This document shows positions 15,755-25,665 of a stretch of 64,000 bases of DNA, in pieces. Under the pieces are notes generated by a model. The model was not told the DNA's origin. It ran no database searches and saw only the letters and a program-made list of their open reading frames with translations. Both the position numbers and the translations under genes were made by a program. Within the stretch, counting starts at the first letter, position 1. Every line of letters starts with the position of its first letter. This stretch comes from Halanaerobium saccharolyticum (lineage in GTDB: Bacteria > Bacillota > Halanaerobiia > Halanaerobiales > Halanaerobiaceae): NCBI RefSeq assembly GCF_004362045.1, contig NZ_SNWX01000004.1, positions 105,396-169,395 of the forward strand, given 5' to 3'.

Positions 15755-16023
15755 TTTATCACCACCCTGTATTTTATGGGTTTTACCCACATTTATATTA
15801 TATAATATGAAGAACTTTATAGCAACTCATAATAGAAACTGTTATAATTTTTCTGTAATAGGAGAAATTTTGGTTTGCAGTTTTTTGATTTACAATTTTT
15901 ATTCTCCAGTCCAAAACACTTTTGTTGGAGAACACCTGAAGGTTATGCTATAATTAAAATTAATAATGAATAGATCAAAAATTTTAAAATATAAGATCAA
16001 TTGGCTGCACAGGAGGTTAAAAT

Positions 16024-17166
16024 ATGCCACAGCAAAATTTAGGCGATTACTTATCGACTCTAACCAAAAAGGAACTAACTGAAATCAGACAGTACTGGCA
16101 GTTTGGCGGAATCAGTCAGTTAAACAAGTCTGAATTAATAGAGGCTCTTGCTGAAAGAATTAAAGCTCAGCTTAAAGACTGGCTTAAGTATCAGCTTCCC
16201 AGAAATATTGATTTTTTAGAGATGGTAATTGAAAAACAGAAGCAGAAGCAGAGAGTGAAAGTAACTTTTAAAGAAGTTTTACCCGATGCTTTAAATAATT
16301 TTTATTACCGGGGTATTCTTGACCTGATAGATGATGAAGAGGAAACTACAGTTAGAATACCGGCTGATTTAGTCCCCCAAATTGAAGAAGTTATAACTGA
16401 CTCTGAGTTTAAAGAACAGCTGAAGAAAAATAAAGAAATCATGACTTTTGTCAGTGGTTTGCTGGTTTATTATGGGGCCTTAAGCGTAAGTGAAATTTAT
16501 GATTTTTATGAAAAATATTATGATAACTCTGAAAAAGATGTAAATTATCTTTATCTGCGAAAGCTAGTAGATGAAATATATCTCTCAACTGATAGAATTG
16601 AACGTTACAGTTATTATTATCTTGATCCCGGAGTTATTAGCCCGGAAGAAATAATTGATGAAATCGAGATGAGGCAGAATGTAGATTATTATTTACCTCG
16701 AAAAAAGGATATCCTTTATGCCGGCAGCAATGAAGAGGAAAAGTTGAATTCTGTGCAGCGTAAATTCAAAAAAATGTTAATTAATGATTTTTCAATTCCA
16801 GAAGATAGGGCTGAAGATATTCTCTGGACTATGAAGCTGGATATAAAAAATGATTTTAGTTCTATGTCGATGCTGCAGGATTTTGCCATTGATTATGAGT
16901 TTAAAAATGAGAAACAGACCCAGGAATTTGTTAAGCAGCTGAATGAGCTGCACAATAACACCCGGATGTGGATTTTAAAAGGCCATACTCCAGAGGAGCT
17001 GTTTGAAGAAGAGAGAAAGCACCTGCAGCCCCTGTCAAAAAATGAAAGAGATGGTTCCGTTGGTGAACAGACAGTTGTCAAAGGCGAAAAGGTAGGCCGA
17101 AATGATCCCTGTCCCTGTGGTAGTGGAAAAAAATATAAGAAGTGCTGCCTGGGTAAGGAGAGTTGA
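16024..17166 (+). CDS. SEC-C motif protein
   Basis: A 380-residue protein. Residues about 10-45 ([30 protein letters not shown]) resemble a Rho-N/SAP-like helical module. The C-terminus ([18 protein letters not shown]) is a textbook SEC-C zinc motif with CxC and CC ligands, as in SecA and many accessory proteins. The middle is helical and acidic and I do not recognise it. The ATG follows AGGAGG. SEC-C proteins often work with nucleic acids or chaperones; the specific role is unknown. Confidence 0.8.
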   Translation: MPQQNLGDYLSTLTKKELTEIRQYWQFGGISQLNKSELIEALAERIKAQLKDWLKYQLPRNIDFLEMVIEKQKQKQRVKVTFKEVLPDALNNFYYRGILDLIDDEEETTVRIPADLVPQIEEVITDSEFKEQLKKNKEIMTFVSGLLVYYGALSVSEIYDFYEKYYDNSEKDVNYLYLRKLVDEIYLSTDRIERYSYYYLDPGVISPEEIIDEIEMRQNVDYYLPRKKDILYAGSNEEEKLNSVQRKFKKMLINDFSIPEDRAEDILWTMKLDIKNDFSSMSMLQDFAIDYEFKNEKQTQEFVKQLNELHNNTRMWILKGHTPEELFEEERKHLQPLSKNERDGSVGEQTVVKGEKVGRNDPCPCGSGKKYKKCCLGKES

Positions 17167-17240
17167 TGATTTATGAGTTCATAGTTAAAAAAAAGAAGTA
17201 GCAAATTATAACAAGAAATTAATGTTTAGAAAGTTTCTTA

Positions 17241-17246
17241 TATAAT
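17241..17246 (+). promoter_or_regulatory. Possible -10 box of the structured RNA
   Basis: TATAAT lies about 10 bases before the first hairpin of the structured region. No good -35 was found. Confidence 0.35.
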
Positions 17247-17249
17247 TGA

Positions 17250-17695
17250 GTTATCTGACATTATGACAATGTCACTGCAGCTAATAAGAGCAGAAGAAAG
17301 GGTTTGGTTATCGCAGAATCTTATTTTTATACTTTCTCCGGGGAAGGTAAATAGAAACTGCAGAGTTTTTATCTTAGCCGGGTGCTCTGAGGGAGATCGT
17401 GATCAATCTTATGAGAGGTTATAGCATTATCTTCAAAACTTCCGACTGATGGTTAAGTTTTTTGCGGGCAGACCGTGGCAAAAAAGAAGATAGAGGTTCG
17501 GAGTTTTGAAGATAAATGATAAGCAGTAGAGTCGATATTGTCATAACAGACAGATAACATGGGATTAACGGCATGCCCTCTGGCGCAAAGCTTGCTATTA
17601 AACAATTGCGAGTATGATGGCAAACTTTGCACCAGGTCTGTGGACAACGGGCACACCGCGAATCCCAGTATCGTTACACGACATGCCTATTATTT
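17250..17695 (+). ncRNA. Candidate large structured non-coding RNA
   Basis: About 450 bases without a credible gene and with GC well above the flanks. TGACATT/AATGTCA forms a perfect hairpin at 17256-17274. An 18-bp stem joins 17427-17445 with 17498-17515 (TTATCTTCAAAAC with GTTTTGAAGATAA, plus TCCGA with TCGGA). It encloses TTTTTTGC/GCAAAAAA (17458-17485). CTGG-C-GCAAAG (17580-17590) pairs with CTTTGC-A-CCAG (17625-17635). GGCATG (17570-17575) pairs with CATGCC (17682-17687). I could not match it to RNase P, tmRNA, 6S, SRP RNA or a group II intron. The orientation is not proven. Confidence 0.5.
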
Positions 17696-17843
17696 ATATA
17701 TTAAAAGGTATAATTTTTTATTTTTTTAGCTGGTGTGACATTTGATTTTCTTATAACTAACTTAATCCCTTGATATAACTGTGATTATAAAAAAACAGAC
17801 TAGCCATATATTATTTATTATTATAAATAGTGAGGTGTGACAG

Positions 17844-18062
17844 ATGGAAGATATACTTAAAAAATATGGACCAATGCTTTCAGGCGAATTAAAAGAATTA
17901 TTGATTGAAAAATATTCTATTAGCTCAGAAGCAGCAAGAAAAAGAATAAGTAGAGCAAAAGTAGATGGGCGCTTAATAACTCTACAGAATTCTATCAACA
18001 AAAGAAAGTTGTATTTTTCTGTACCAAACATGAAATATTTTAATTTATGGAGGTGCAGATAA
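17844..18062 (+). CDS. Small winged-helix-like protein
   Basis: A 72-residue protein (GPMLSGELKELLIEKYSISSEAARKRISRAKVDGRLITL) that reads like a winged helix-turn-helix with a beta-wing (KRKLYFSV). Its stop codon overlaps the start of the Phd-type antitoxin by 1 base, so it is part of that operon. The ribosome site GAGGTG is acceptable. It could be an extra operon regulator or the N-terminal piece of a larger lost protein. Confidence 0.55.
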   Translation: MEDILKKYGPMLSGELKELLIEKYSISSEAARKRISRAKVDGRLITLQNSINKRKLYFSVPNMKYFNLWRCR

Positions 18063-18361
18063 TGGTTACTTTAAGAATTGATAGAGATCATATGGTCTCA
18101 TCTTCTGAAATTGTTCGTAATTTTAGTAAAATGTTAGATAAAACAAAAGAGTCCCCGCTTTTTATTACTAGAAATAATGATATTGAAGGTATTATGATGG
18201 ATATTGAAGAATATGAAATGTTACTAGAAAAAATCGAATTTCTGGAAGATCAATTAGAAGATGCCCATATTGAAGAGATTATAACCAAACGAAAAGAAAA
18301 CTTTGATCTTAAAGATGCAGTAAGCGAAAAAGAAATAATGGATTTATTAGATAAAGAATAG
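18062..18361 (+). CDS. Phd/YefM-type antitoxin
   Basis: A 99-residue protein with the Phd/YefM pattern: MVSSSEIVRNFSKMLDKTKESPLFITRNNDIEGIMMDIEEYEMLLEKI split across residues 10-57. ATG 18062 has a GGAGGTG ribosome site; a longer frame to 18047 lacks one. The C-terminal helix normally wraps the toxin. The toxin gene that follows is truncated, so this antitoxin is probably an orphan. Confidence 0.85.
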   Translation: MVTLRIDRDHMVSSSEIVRNFSKMLDKTKESPLFITRNNDIEGIMMDIEEYEMLLEKIEFLEDQLEDAHIEEIITKRKENFDLKDAVSEKEIMDLLDKE

Positions 18362-18382
18362 ATTTTAGGGGGGCTTTAGTTG

Positions 18383-18532
18383 ATGAAGCTTAAGTTTCAT
18401 CCTGAAGTTAAAGACGATATTAATAATTTAGATGGAAGTGTTAAACCCAGGCTTAAAAGTACACTTAATAAAATCAAAAAATCACCTGAATTAGGGAAAC
18501 CACTTGGAAATAAAAGAAAAATTAGTAGATGA
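18383..18532 (+). pseudogene. Truncated RelE-type toxin
   Basis: The ATG follows AGGGGGGC. The product is 49 residues (MKLKFHPEVKDDINNLDG, then SPELGKPLGNKRKISR) and stops at TGA. Members of the family run to about 85-95 residues, with the catalytic Arg and Lys/Tyr in the missing second half. Downstream sequence does not continue the toxin in any frame, so it was cut by a rearrangement rather than a single point change. Confidence 0.75.
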
Positions 18533-18857
18533 AAATCTAAAAGAAAAAGAATATTTAATGATTTGGAAAAAGCAATAGATTATTGCCAGATATCATATAA
18601 AATGAGATTGACGTTATGCCTTCTGTCATATGACTTGCAGCCAATCCAATCCTGGAGATGGTTCTATGAAAATAAATAGTGAGTTTTATAAAATAGAAAA
18701 TTATTTTAGTGCATATATAAATTACGACTAGAAGATTTGCTGGGAGTCTGAATTATAACACAATTATAAATTGATCAAATTAATACTTGCTGCTCACCAT
18801 TATTTTAAGATATAATATTGATATATGGAGAATACGAAGATAGGAGGGGTAGAAAAA
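18533..18857. other. Intergenic region with decayed sequence
   Basis: No intact gene. The segment 18570-18624 is similar to 17518-17582 of the structured RNA region (shared ATGxGATTxACGxxATGCC and flanking AAGCA-TAGA). The promoter of the next gene is TTGCTG (18787-18792) with TATAAT (18811-18816), spacing 18. Confidence 0.5.
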
Positions 18858-19169
18858 ATGCCCGAATCTGAAATTTTAGATAGGATCTTAAATCGTATTG
18901 ATCAACTGGATGGTAAGTTTAGCGATAAGTTTAATAATCTTGATGACAGACTTGACAGGGTAGACGAAAGATTCAACGAGGTGGATAATCGACTTGATAA
19001 GATAGATGACCGACTTGATATGATTTATGATCAAACTGTTCGCTTAACTCTGGGCCAGACCGCTTTGAAAATGGATATTAATGAGATAAAAAGTGTCTGC
19101 AATTATCTTAATAATGAGGTGGCCAGAAATACTAAGGATATTTATGTTATGAAAAATGAAAAAAATTAA
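18858..19169 (+). CDS. Coiled-coil protein
   Basis: A 103-residue, almost entirely alpha-helical protein with seven-residue repeats (DDRLDRVDERFNEVDNRLDKIDDRLD) that form a long coiled coil. It ends in a more polar tail. ATG 18858 is chosen for the AGGAGGGG site; an in-frame ATG at 18825 lacks one. A decayed relative lies at 14687-14982. Function unknown; such proteins are frequent near mobile regions of low-GC bacteria. Confidence 0.75.
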   Translation: MPESEILDRILNRIDQLDGKFSDKFNNLDDRLDRVDERFNEVDNRLDKIDDRLDMIYDQTVRLTLGQTALKMDINEIKSVCNYLNNEVARNTKDIYVMKNEKN

Positions 19170-19198
19170 ATATAAAATTTTAATAATATAAGATGAAG

Positions 19199-19240
19199 AC
19201 TCTCACCAGATATATTCAAATTTTCTGGTGGGAGTTTTTT
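19199..19240 (+). terminator. Intrinsic terminator
   Basis: ACTCTCACCAGA pairs with TCTGGTGGGAGT and six T follow. Confidence 0.9.
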
Positions 19241-19320
19241 GCACATTAATGTCGAAAAGCTTGCAGATTAATGCTGAATCAAATATAATTTGATTTAACT
19301 ATACTACTAACTATATAGGA

Positions 19321-21752
19321 ATGAGCTCAAAATATATGATAAGAAAAATAATAGAATTCATTTTAAAGCTGTTTAAAACAAAGTCAAAGAACAGGGAAGA
19401 ATTAGATTTAGAAAAAGAATATATAGAAAATCAGATAAAAAAATACCATAATCTTTTTCATAACTATGGGGAATATCCCTTAAACAGAAAACAGCAGGAG
19501 GCTGTTGTTAAAAACAAAAAATATAATCAGGTAATTGCGGCGGCAGGAACCGGAAAAACTACAGTTTTGGCCTATAGAATAAAATATTTAATCGAAGAAG
19601 GGATAACACCTGAGAGAATTCTGGCAATAACCTATTCTAATAAAGCTGCGGAAGAGATGCAGATTAGATTAAAAGAAAAATTTGAGATTACTGAGGTAAA
19701 TGTAAGTACTATTCATTCTTTTGCAAATAGCATTGTTAAAGAAGAGAGTGATTATAAGCTTTCTACCGTAGAACCTAATGATATTACTAATATTGTTGAA
19801 GCAGGCTATAATAAGTTTTTGAATTCTAATCAGGAGTTCAGAGAATATTTTTATAAATTTTTAAGCCACAATGATGATGAATATCTCAATGAAGATGATT
19901 TTGAAGAAAAAACCGATTTTCTTGCTGAAATGAGATCTAAAAAATATGAAACTCTCAAAGGAGAAAAAGTTAGATCGCGGCAGAAAAAGCAATAGCCGAT
20001 TTCTTCTTTTTATATAATATTAAATATCAATATGAAAAAATTGCTGACTGGGCAGATAAAAGAGAAGATAAAGTTGTCTATCAACCTGATTTTTATTTAC
20101 CGGAATATGATATTTACCTGGAGCACCTGGGAGTAAATAGAAAAAATGAAGTTCCAGAATGGTTTGAGTTGACTTCTCAAGAATATTTAGCAAAAATGAC
20201 CTGGGCAAGAGGCCAGTTTAAAAAATATAGCAAAATTTTAGTAGAAAGCTTTGATTATGATTATCAGGAAGGTAATTTGGAAAGTATTTTAAAAGATAAA
20301 TTAAAATCTCAAGGAGTTAAATTTAAAAAGAAAAGTTTTGAAGAATTTATTGATTCAGTTGCAGATGTTAACACCTATTCTTTAATTGATGACTACAAAA
20401 AATTTATAAATACTGCTAAAATAAATAATGTAAAAGTTGATCAAATCGAGAATTTGCTAACACGAAAGTTTGAAAAACAGTATTATTTTGCTAAAAGTGC
20501 AGCCATGCTATATCAGTATTATGAAGACTATTTAAAGGAAAACAGGAAAATTGATTTTAATGACATGATCTATAAAGCGGCTGCTATTCTAAAAGGAAAT
20601 CCTCAAAAATATCAACAGCGATATGATCACCTATTAGTGGATGAATTTCAGGATGTATCACTGGGGCATATTGAAATTATTAAACAATTTTTTGAAGGGG
20701 ATTCTCAAGTCAAATTATTCTGTGTTGGAGATGACTGGCAGAGCATTTATTCTTTTCAGGGTTCTGATCCTAAATATTTTATAGATTTTGAAAAATATTT
20801 TGGCAGGGCAGCTAAAACTTATCTTGTTGATAATTATCGCTGTCCCAGATCAGTACTGGATGCTGGTAATTATCTAATAGAAAATAACAAACATAAAATT
20901 GAGAAAAAAGTTAATGCAAATAATAAAGCAGAAACTATTCCCAAATTGCATGTTTTATCAGAGAGTAATCGCTATAAATATAAGGTAACAAAATACACAG
21001 TTAATCTGGTTAAAGAATATCTGGCAGAAGGAAATGAACCAGAAGAGATAATGATTATCTGTCGTTATGATGGAGCTGCTCCTTTATTAAAAGAAATAAA
21101 AGAAGAGCTGAAAAATGCTGGCATTTCCTATCTTGGCAAAGGTGATGACTATTATAATGTTGAGGATAATGGTAGTATTCCCGAGAATGCGGTTTCAATA
21201 TTTTCGGTACATCAATCTAAGGGTAGAGAAGCAGATAATGTTATTTTATTGCATATGGTAAAAGATGATAACTTTAGTTTCCCGACAGTTGATAAAGAAA
21301 ATAAGCTGATTGAGCCGGTTAAACTTAACAGGATTAACCACCTGGAAGAAGAAAGACGGCTGTTTTATGTTGCCATTACCAGAGCAAGTAAAAATCTTGA
21401 TATTTTAACCCAATCTAATAATATGTCCCCGTTTGTAAAGGAAATTGATTCTAATTTAGAAAGAGCGGAGACTTTAGATTTTTCTGGAATTAAAACTGAT
21501 AATAATTTTAACTTAACAGCAAAACTCTATCGGATCTGGGATTCGGATAATGATAAAATAAGGCAGTCGGGACTGCTGGAAACTAGAACAGATGAGACAA
21601 TAAATTTTATTTCCTGGGAAAGCTGGGGCTTAAAAGAGTTAGAAAAAAATGTCTGGTATAAACTAAGAAATTTAAGAGTAAAAGAATTTAAGGGGCAGAA
21701 GCAGATTCACTTTACAGCAGACACAGAAATAATTGATCTTTATCAGGAATGA
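19321..21752 (+). pseudogene. UvrD/HelD-like SF1 helicase with nuclease-like insert, frameshifted
   Basis: Two frames together make one protein of about 810 residues. The first (19321-19995) has Walker A (AAGTGKTT) and motif Ia (ITYSNKAAEEM, STIHSFAN). The second continues from about 19979 with a YQPDFYLPEYDIYLEHLG segment that looks like a PD-(D/E)xK-type nuclease insert. It then has motif II (VDEFQD), motif III (GDDWQSIYSFQG), motif IV-V (SVHQSKGREA) and motif VI (VAITRA). One missing G near 19976-19980 (restoring S-A-A-E-K-A) causes the break. The gene is likely dead, unless the base is a sequencing error. Confidence 0.85.
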
Positions 21753-21785
21753 TTAAATAAAAATATTAAACAAATTGATTTTTAA

Positions 21786-21824
21786 CCTGACACTTTGAAA
21801 CTTAAGCTGTCAGGTCTTTTTTAT
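21786..21824 (+). terminator. Intrinsic terminator
   Basis: AACCTGACA pairs with TGTCAGGT, followed by a T-run. The phrase AGCTGTCA recurs at about 21806, 21829 and 21852. Confidence 0.85.
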
Positions 21825-21956
21825 GACTAAATTTAAGCTGTCACCTGTTTTAGTTGTGGCTGTCACAATAGATAATTGTTTCACAATCTCTGAGAGGTAT
21901 TTTAAAATAGTAAGTGAACTGAGAAAGTGAAATAAAAAACTTTTAGGGGGAATATT

Positions 21957-23921
21957 ATGTATAACAACCTATTTTCCAGTGGTGAAATTGGAACAATGAA
22001 AAGTAAAAATCGAATTGTAATGACCGCAATGGGAAACTATTTAGCAAATACAGATGGAACTGTCTCTGAGGAAGACATAGCCTTTTATACTGCAAGAGCT
22101 AAGGGAGGAGTTGGAATAATAGTTACCGAAGCCACCTGTGTCGATGATAAAAGGGGTAGAGGAAACACCCATCAGATTTCGATAGCAGATGATAAGTTTA
22201 TTCCGGGTTTAAAAAAATTAGCAGAGTCTGTCCAGCAGTATGATAGTAAATTGATAGCACAGATCTATCATCCAGGACGCCAGGGAGTAAGTGCTATTAA
22301 TCAGAAACAGGGCATGTTAGCACCAAGTGATGTAGAATGTGAAGTTGTGCATCAGCCAATAGAAGTAATGTCTCTCCAACAGATAGAAGAAATGATAGAA
22401 AAATTTATTGATGCTGCAGAACGCGTAAAGAAGGCTGGGGTGGATGGAGTTGAAGTTCACGGGGCTCACGGTTATTTAATCAACGAATTTTTAAGCCCTT
22501 ACACCAATCGAAGGAACGACAAATATGGTGGTAGTTTTGAGAATAGGATGAGATTTTTGGAAGAAATTGTGATGGGGATCAGAGACCGTTGTGGCGAAGA
22601 TTTCCCTTTGCTTGTCCGTCTTTCAGTTGATGAATTTTTGGAGACAGTTGGCAAAGCAGATACAGGTTTAAAATTAGCTGAAGGGATAAAAATAGCACAG
22701 AGATTGGAAGAATTAGGAGTTGACGCTATTGATGTTAGTTCTGGAATCTATGAAACAATGAATACTGCCTGGGAACCAACTTCTTTTGCAGAGGGTTGGA
22801 AAATCAATCTGGCTGAGTCAGTAAAAAAGAAGATTGAGATTCCTGTAATTGGTGTTTCTGTTATCAGAAACCCTGAATATGCTGATCAGCTGCTTAAGGA
22901 CGAAAAAGTCGATTTTATTGGTTCGGCCAGACAGCATCTTGCAGATCCAGAATGGTCAAATAAGGCTAAGACTAATCGGGAAAATGAAATAAGAAAATGT
23001 ATTTCCTGTCTGCGCTGTATGGAAACTTTAATTTCTGCTGACCAGAGACCGGGTGGATTTGAATGTGCCGTCAATATTAAAGCTGCTGCTGAAGTTGAGT
23101 ATGCTGAGCTAAGTAAAAACGGCAAAGGTGAAAATGTGGTTATTATCGGTGCTGGCCCATCTGGATTAGAAGCTGCCAGAGTTCTAGCAGAGAAAAATTA
23201 TAAGCCTATTATTTTCGAAAAAGAAGATAAGATTGGAGGCCAATTACAATTAGCAAAAAGACCGCCTAAAAAAGATAAGATAGCCTGGTTAATAGATTAT
23301 TATCAGGAGCAGCTCAAAAGATTAGATATAGATTTACGGTTAAATACTAAAGCAAGTATAGCCAGCATTAAAGAAATTAATCCCGCTGCAGTATTTGTAG
23401 CCCAGGGATCAAAGCCAATTATTCCCGATATTAAAGGGATTAATTCCGGAAATGTATTAAGCTCAGAAGATATTTTAAATGATCAAGTTGAGTTAAAAAA
23501 TAAAAAAATTGCAGTTATTGGCTCTGGAATGACCGGAATCGAGATTTCTCATTTACTGGCAGAAAAAGATAATGATTTAAGTTTATTCGAAATGGAATCT
23601 GAGATTGGTGCGGACCTTTATTTTCAAAATCTAATTGATCATATGAACTATATAGGAGAACTTGGAGTCGACTTATATCCAGAGCATAAACTAATTGAAG
23701 TCAGAGATGGAAAAGCAGTTTTTGAATTAATGGATAGTGATCAAACTAAAGAATATGATTTTGATTATATAATTTTAGCTCTGGGCAGAAGAGAAAATGA
23801 AGAACTAACAGCTAAAATCAAATCAGAATTTTCAAATGTCAAAACATTGGGTGATGCAAATAAAGTTGGCAAGATTAGAAATGCAGTTGAAAGTGGATTT
23901 AAGGCAGCTTGTTCTATATAG
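21957..23921 (+). CDS. Old Yellow Enzyme-family flavoprotein (2,4-dienoyl-CoA reductase type)
   Basis: A 654-residue two-part enzyme. Residues 1-340 are an FMN-binding TIM barrel (YHPGRQG, GVEVHGAHGYLINEFLSP, YGGSFENR). An iron-sulphur cluster motif follows (CISCLRCME ... FECAVN, about 343-363). Residues 380-654 are an FAD/NAD(P) domain with two GxGxxG motifs (VIIGAGPSGLEAAR, IAVIGSGMTGIE). This is the layout of 2,4-dienoyl-CoA reductase, trimethylamine dehydrogenase and 2-enoate reductase. It passes electrons from NAD(P)H to an unsaturated or aromatic substrate. Neighbours suggest a redox operon with the C_GCAxxG_C_C protein. Confidence 0.9.
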   Translation: MYNNLFSSGEIGTMKSKNRIVMTAMGNYLANTDGTVSEEDIAFYTARAKGGVGIIVTEATCVDDKRGRGNTHQISIADDKFIPGLKKLAESVQQYDSKLIAQIYHPGRQGVSAINQKQGMLAPSDVECEVVHQPIEVMSLQQIEEMIEKFIDAAERVKKAGVDGVEVHGAHGYLINEFLSPYTNRRNDKYGGSFENRMRFLEEIVMGIRDRCGEDFPLLVRLSVDEFLETVGKADTGLKLAEGIKIAQRLEELGVDAIDVSSGIYETMNTAWEPTSFAEGWKINLAESVKKKIEIPVIGVSVIRNPEYADQLLKDEKVDFIGSARQHLADPEWSNKAKTNRENEIRKCISCLRCMETLISADQRPGGFECAVNIKAAAEVEYAELSKNGKGENVVIIGAGPSGLEAARVLAEKNYKPIIFEKEDKIGGQLQLAKRPPKKDKIAWLIDYYQEQLKRLDIDLRLNTKASIASIKEINPAAVFVAQGSKPIIPDIKGINSGNVLSSEDILNDQVELKNKKIAVIGSGMTGIEISHLLAEKDNDLSLFEMESEIGADLYFQNLIDHMNYIGELGVDLYPEHKLIEVRDGKAVFELMDSDQTKEYDFDYIILALGRRENEELTAKIKSEFSNVKTLGDANKVGKIRNAVESGFKAACSI

Positions 23922-23944
23922 TTAACTTAGGGAGGTATATGCTA

Positions 23945-24442
23945 ATGAAAGATAAAGAACTGGACATGATTGAAAAAAAAGCCAGAGAAACAGAAATCAG
24001 AGATGATGTTTGTTCACGCAGTACATTTTGTGGATTAAGCAGTTTTTTTGATTTTATATCCGAAGACATAGTAAATGCGTCTTTAAATCTTGCTGGAGGG
24101 GGCGGTGCTGCTAGTGGAAGTTGTGGAGCCTATACAGCTGCTCAGTTGGCAGTTGGTTTAAAGTTTAATCCCTCAATTAAAGAAGTAGGAACTGCCGAAT
24201 TTAAAGAACAGGAAGAATTGGCTCAGGTTAAAATGATGCAGTTTAGAGATTTATTTATAGAAGAATTTGGAACAACTCTCTGTCCCAAAATCCAGAAAGA
24301 TTTATTTGGAAAGGAATTTGATTTTACTAATCTAGAGGATACAGAAAATTTTTTTAATATAGAAGATCATGCAGAAAAATGTGGAGAAGTGGTTGGTAAA
24401 ACAGCACGACTTGCTGCTGGATTTATTGAAAAAAATAATTAA
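23945..24442 (+). CDS. C_GCAxxG_C_C family redox protein
   Basis: A 165-residue protein with conserved cysteines: CSRSTFCG near the N-terminus, GGGAASGSCGAYTAAQ (the GCAxxG motif with its Cys), then LCPKI and HAEKCGEVVG. The family binds a metal or cluster, or works in electron transfer, and is often beside oxidoreductases. ATG 23945 is chosen because GGGAGGT is too close to the ATG at 23939. It starts 23 bases after the flavoprotein, so the two probably work together. Confidence 0.8.
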   Translation: MKDKELDMIEKKARETEIRDDVCSRSTFCGLSSFFDFISEDIVNASLNLAGGGGAASGSCGAYTAAQLAVGLKFNPSIKEVGTAEFKEQEELAQVKMMQFRDLFIEEFGTTLCPKIQKDLFGKEFDFTNLEDTENFFNIEDHAEKCGEVVGKTARLAAGFIEKNN

Positions 24443-24488
24443 AGAACTGAGTTATGATTTAATATCCTAAAAAAATGGAGTGATAATT

Positions 24489-25634
24489 ATGTCAAAATAT
24501 GCACAGACATGTCCTATTATTTATGGAAAAGGCAGTACAGAACAATTAGGCCAAGAAACTAAAAATTTGGGCTGCAGTAAAGTCCTGTTGGTTACTGATC
24601 AGGGAGTAAAGAAAACAGCTGCTTTTAAAAATAGTGTTAAGAGTTTGGAAGAAGCTCAGATAGAAGTTGTAGTTTTTGACAAAGTAATTCCTGATCCACC
24701 AGATTATATAATTAATGAAGGTGGAGAACTTGCTCAAAAAGAAGAAGTAGATGGAATTGTAGCAGTTGGAGGCGGAAGCCCTATGGATGCAGCTAAAGGA
24801 ATCAACATTCTAATAAATAATCCTCTACCGATCAACCAGTATTTTGGAGATCCAACTTATCAGCCTGGAGTGCCGGTTATTATGGTTCCTACTACAGCTG
24901 GCACGGGAAGTGAAAGCACTTCAATTGCTGTGGTAACAGATACTACCAATGATGCTAAAAATTCTGTGATCGGTAATGCGGATCTTGGAATTCTGGATCC
25001 CGAAAACACAACTTCTCTTCCTTTTGAGATAACAGCCCAGACTGCGATTGATACTCTGGCTCATGCAGCAGAAGCAATTACCGCTAAAATCCCTAATCCT
25101 CGCTCTGAATTAATGGCAGTAGATGCAATAGAGAAAGTAGTCAATAATTTAGAAATTGTTTTAAATGACAGTGAAAATCTGGAAGCCAGAAGGGATTTGC
25201 TGCTGGCCAGCAACTTTGCCGGAATTGCTTTTAATGATGCCCTGGTCCATTTAGGGCATGCACTGGCACATTCCATTGGAGCTAAATTTCACCTGACCCA
25301 TGGAGTAGTTTGTGGATTAGCCCTACCGGAAGTGATGATTTATGCCGCTGAGGTGAAGCCGGATAAGGTAAAAACTGTGGGAGAAGCCTTTGGTCTAAAC
25401 TTTAGTGGAGAAGAATCAGACTCCCAAGTTGCTGAGAAAACAGCTGCAGAAATCAGAGAATTTGTAAAGAAAGCAGGAATTAAATCTTTTGCAGAATTGG
25501 GAATTAGCAAAGAAGAATTGGTAGATACAGCAGATATGGTAATGGCTGATGCCTGTTATAATTTTGTACCCAGAGAATTAACTACAGCAGAAATAGAAAA
25601 TATCCTTGCAGAGATGTACGATAATTATAAATAA
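24489..25634 (+). CDS. Iron-containing alcohol dehydrogenase
   Basis: A 381-residue group III alcohol dehydrogenase. It has GGGSPMDAAKG (NAD-binding turn), PTTAGTGSE, and the metal-binding stretch with Asp (AQTAIDTLAHAAEAI) and His residues (LVHLGHALAHSIGAKFHLTHG). The length is normal. ATG 24489 follows GGAGTG; a longer frame to 24480 is less likely. It reduces an aldehyde to an alcohol with NAD(P)H or the reverse in the cytosol. It is in the same direction as the flavoprotein and redox protein and probably co-transcribed. Confidence 0.92.
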   Translation: MSKYAQTCPIIYGKGSTEQLGQETKNLGCSKVLLVTDQGVKKTAAFKNSVKSLEEAQIEVVVFDKVIPDPPDYIINEGGELAQKEEVDGIVAVGGGSPMDAAKGINILINNPLPINQYFGDPTYQPGVPVIMVPTTAGTGSESTSIAVVTDTTNDAKNSVIGNADLGILDPENTTSLPFEITAQTAIDTLAHAAEAITAKIPNPRSELMAVDAIEKVVNNLEIVLNDSENLEARRDLLLASNFAGIAFNDALVHLGHALAHSIGAKFHLTHGVVCGLALPEVMIYAAEVKPDKVKTVGEAFGLNFSGEESDSQVAEKTAAEIREFVKKAGIKSFAELGISKEELVDTADMVMADACYNFVPRELTTAEIENILAEMYDNYK

Positions 25635-25665
25635 CAAATATTGCTATAAATAATATTTTCACTCA

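Noticed and set aside
17453-17656. Reverse-strand open frame of 67 codons
   Set aside because: It lies entirely inside the structured region, has no ribosome site, and its composition is explained by the hairpins.
17250-17695. Group II intron, tmRNA or RNase P RNA
   Set aside because: No domain V motif and no intron-encoded reverse transcriptase; no GAGGAAAGUCC core; no tRNA-like ends.
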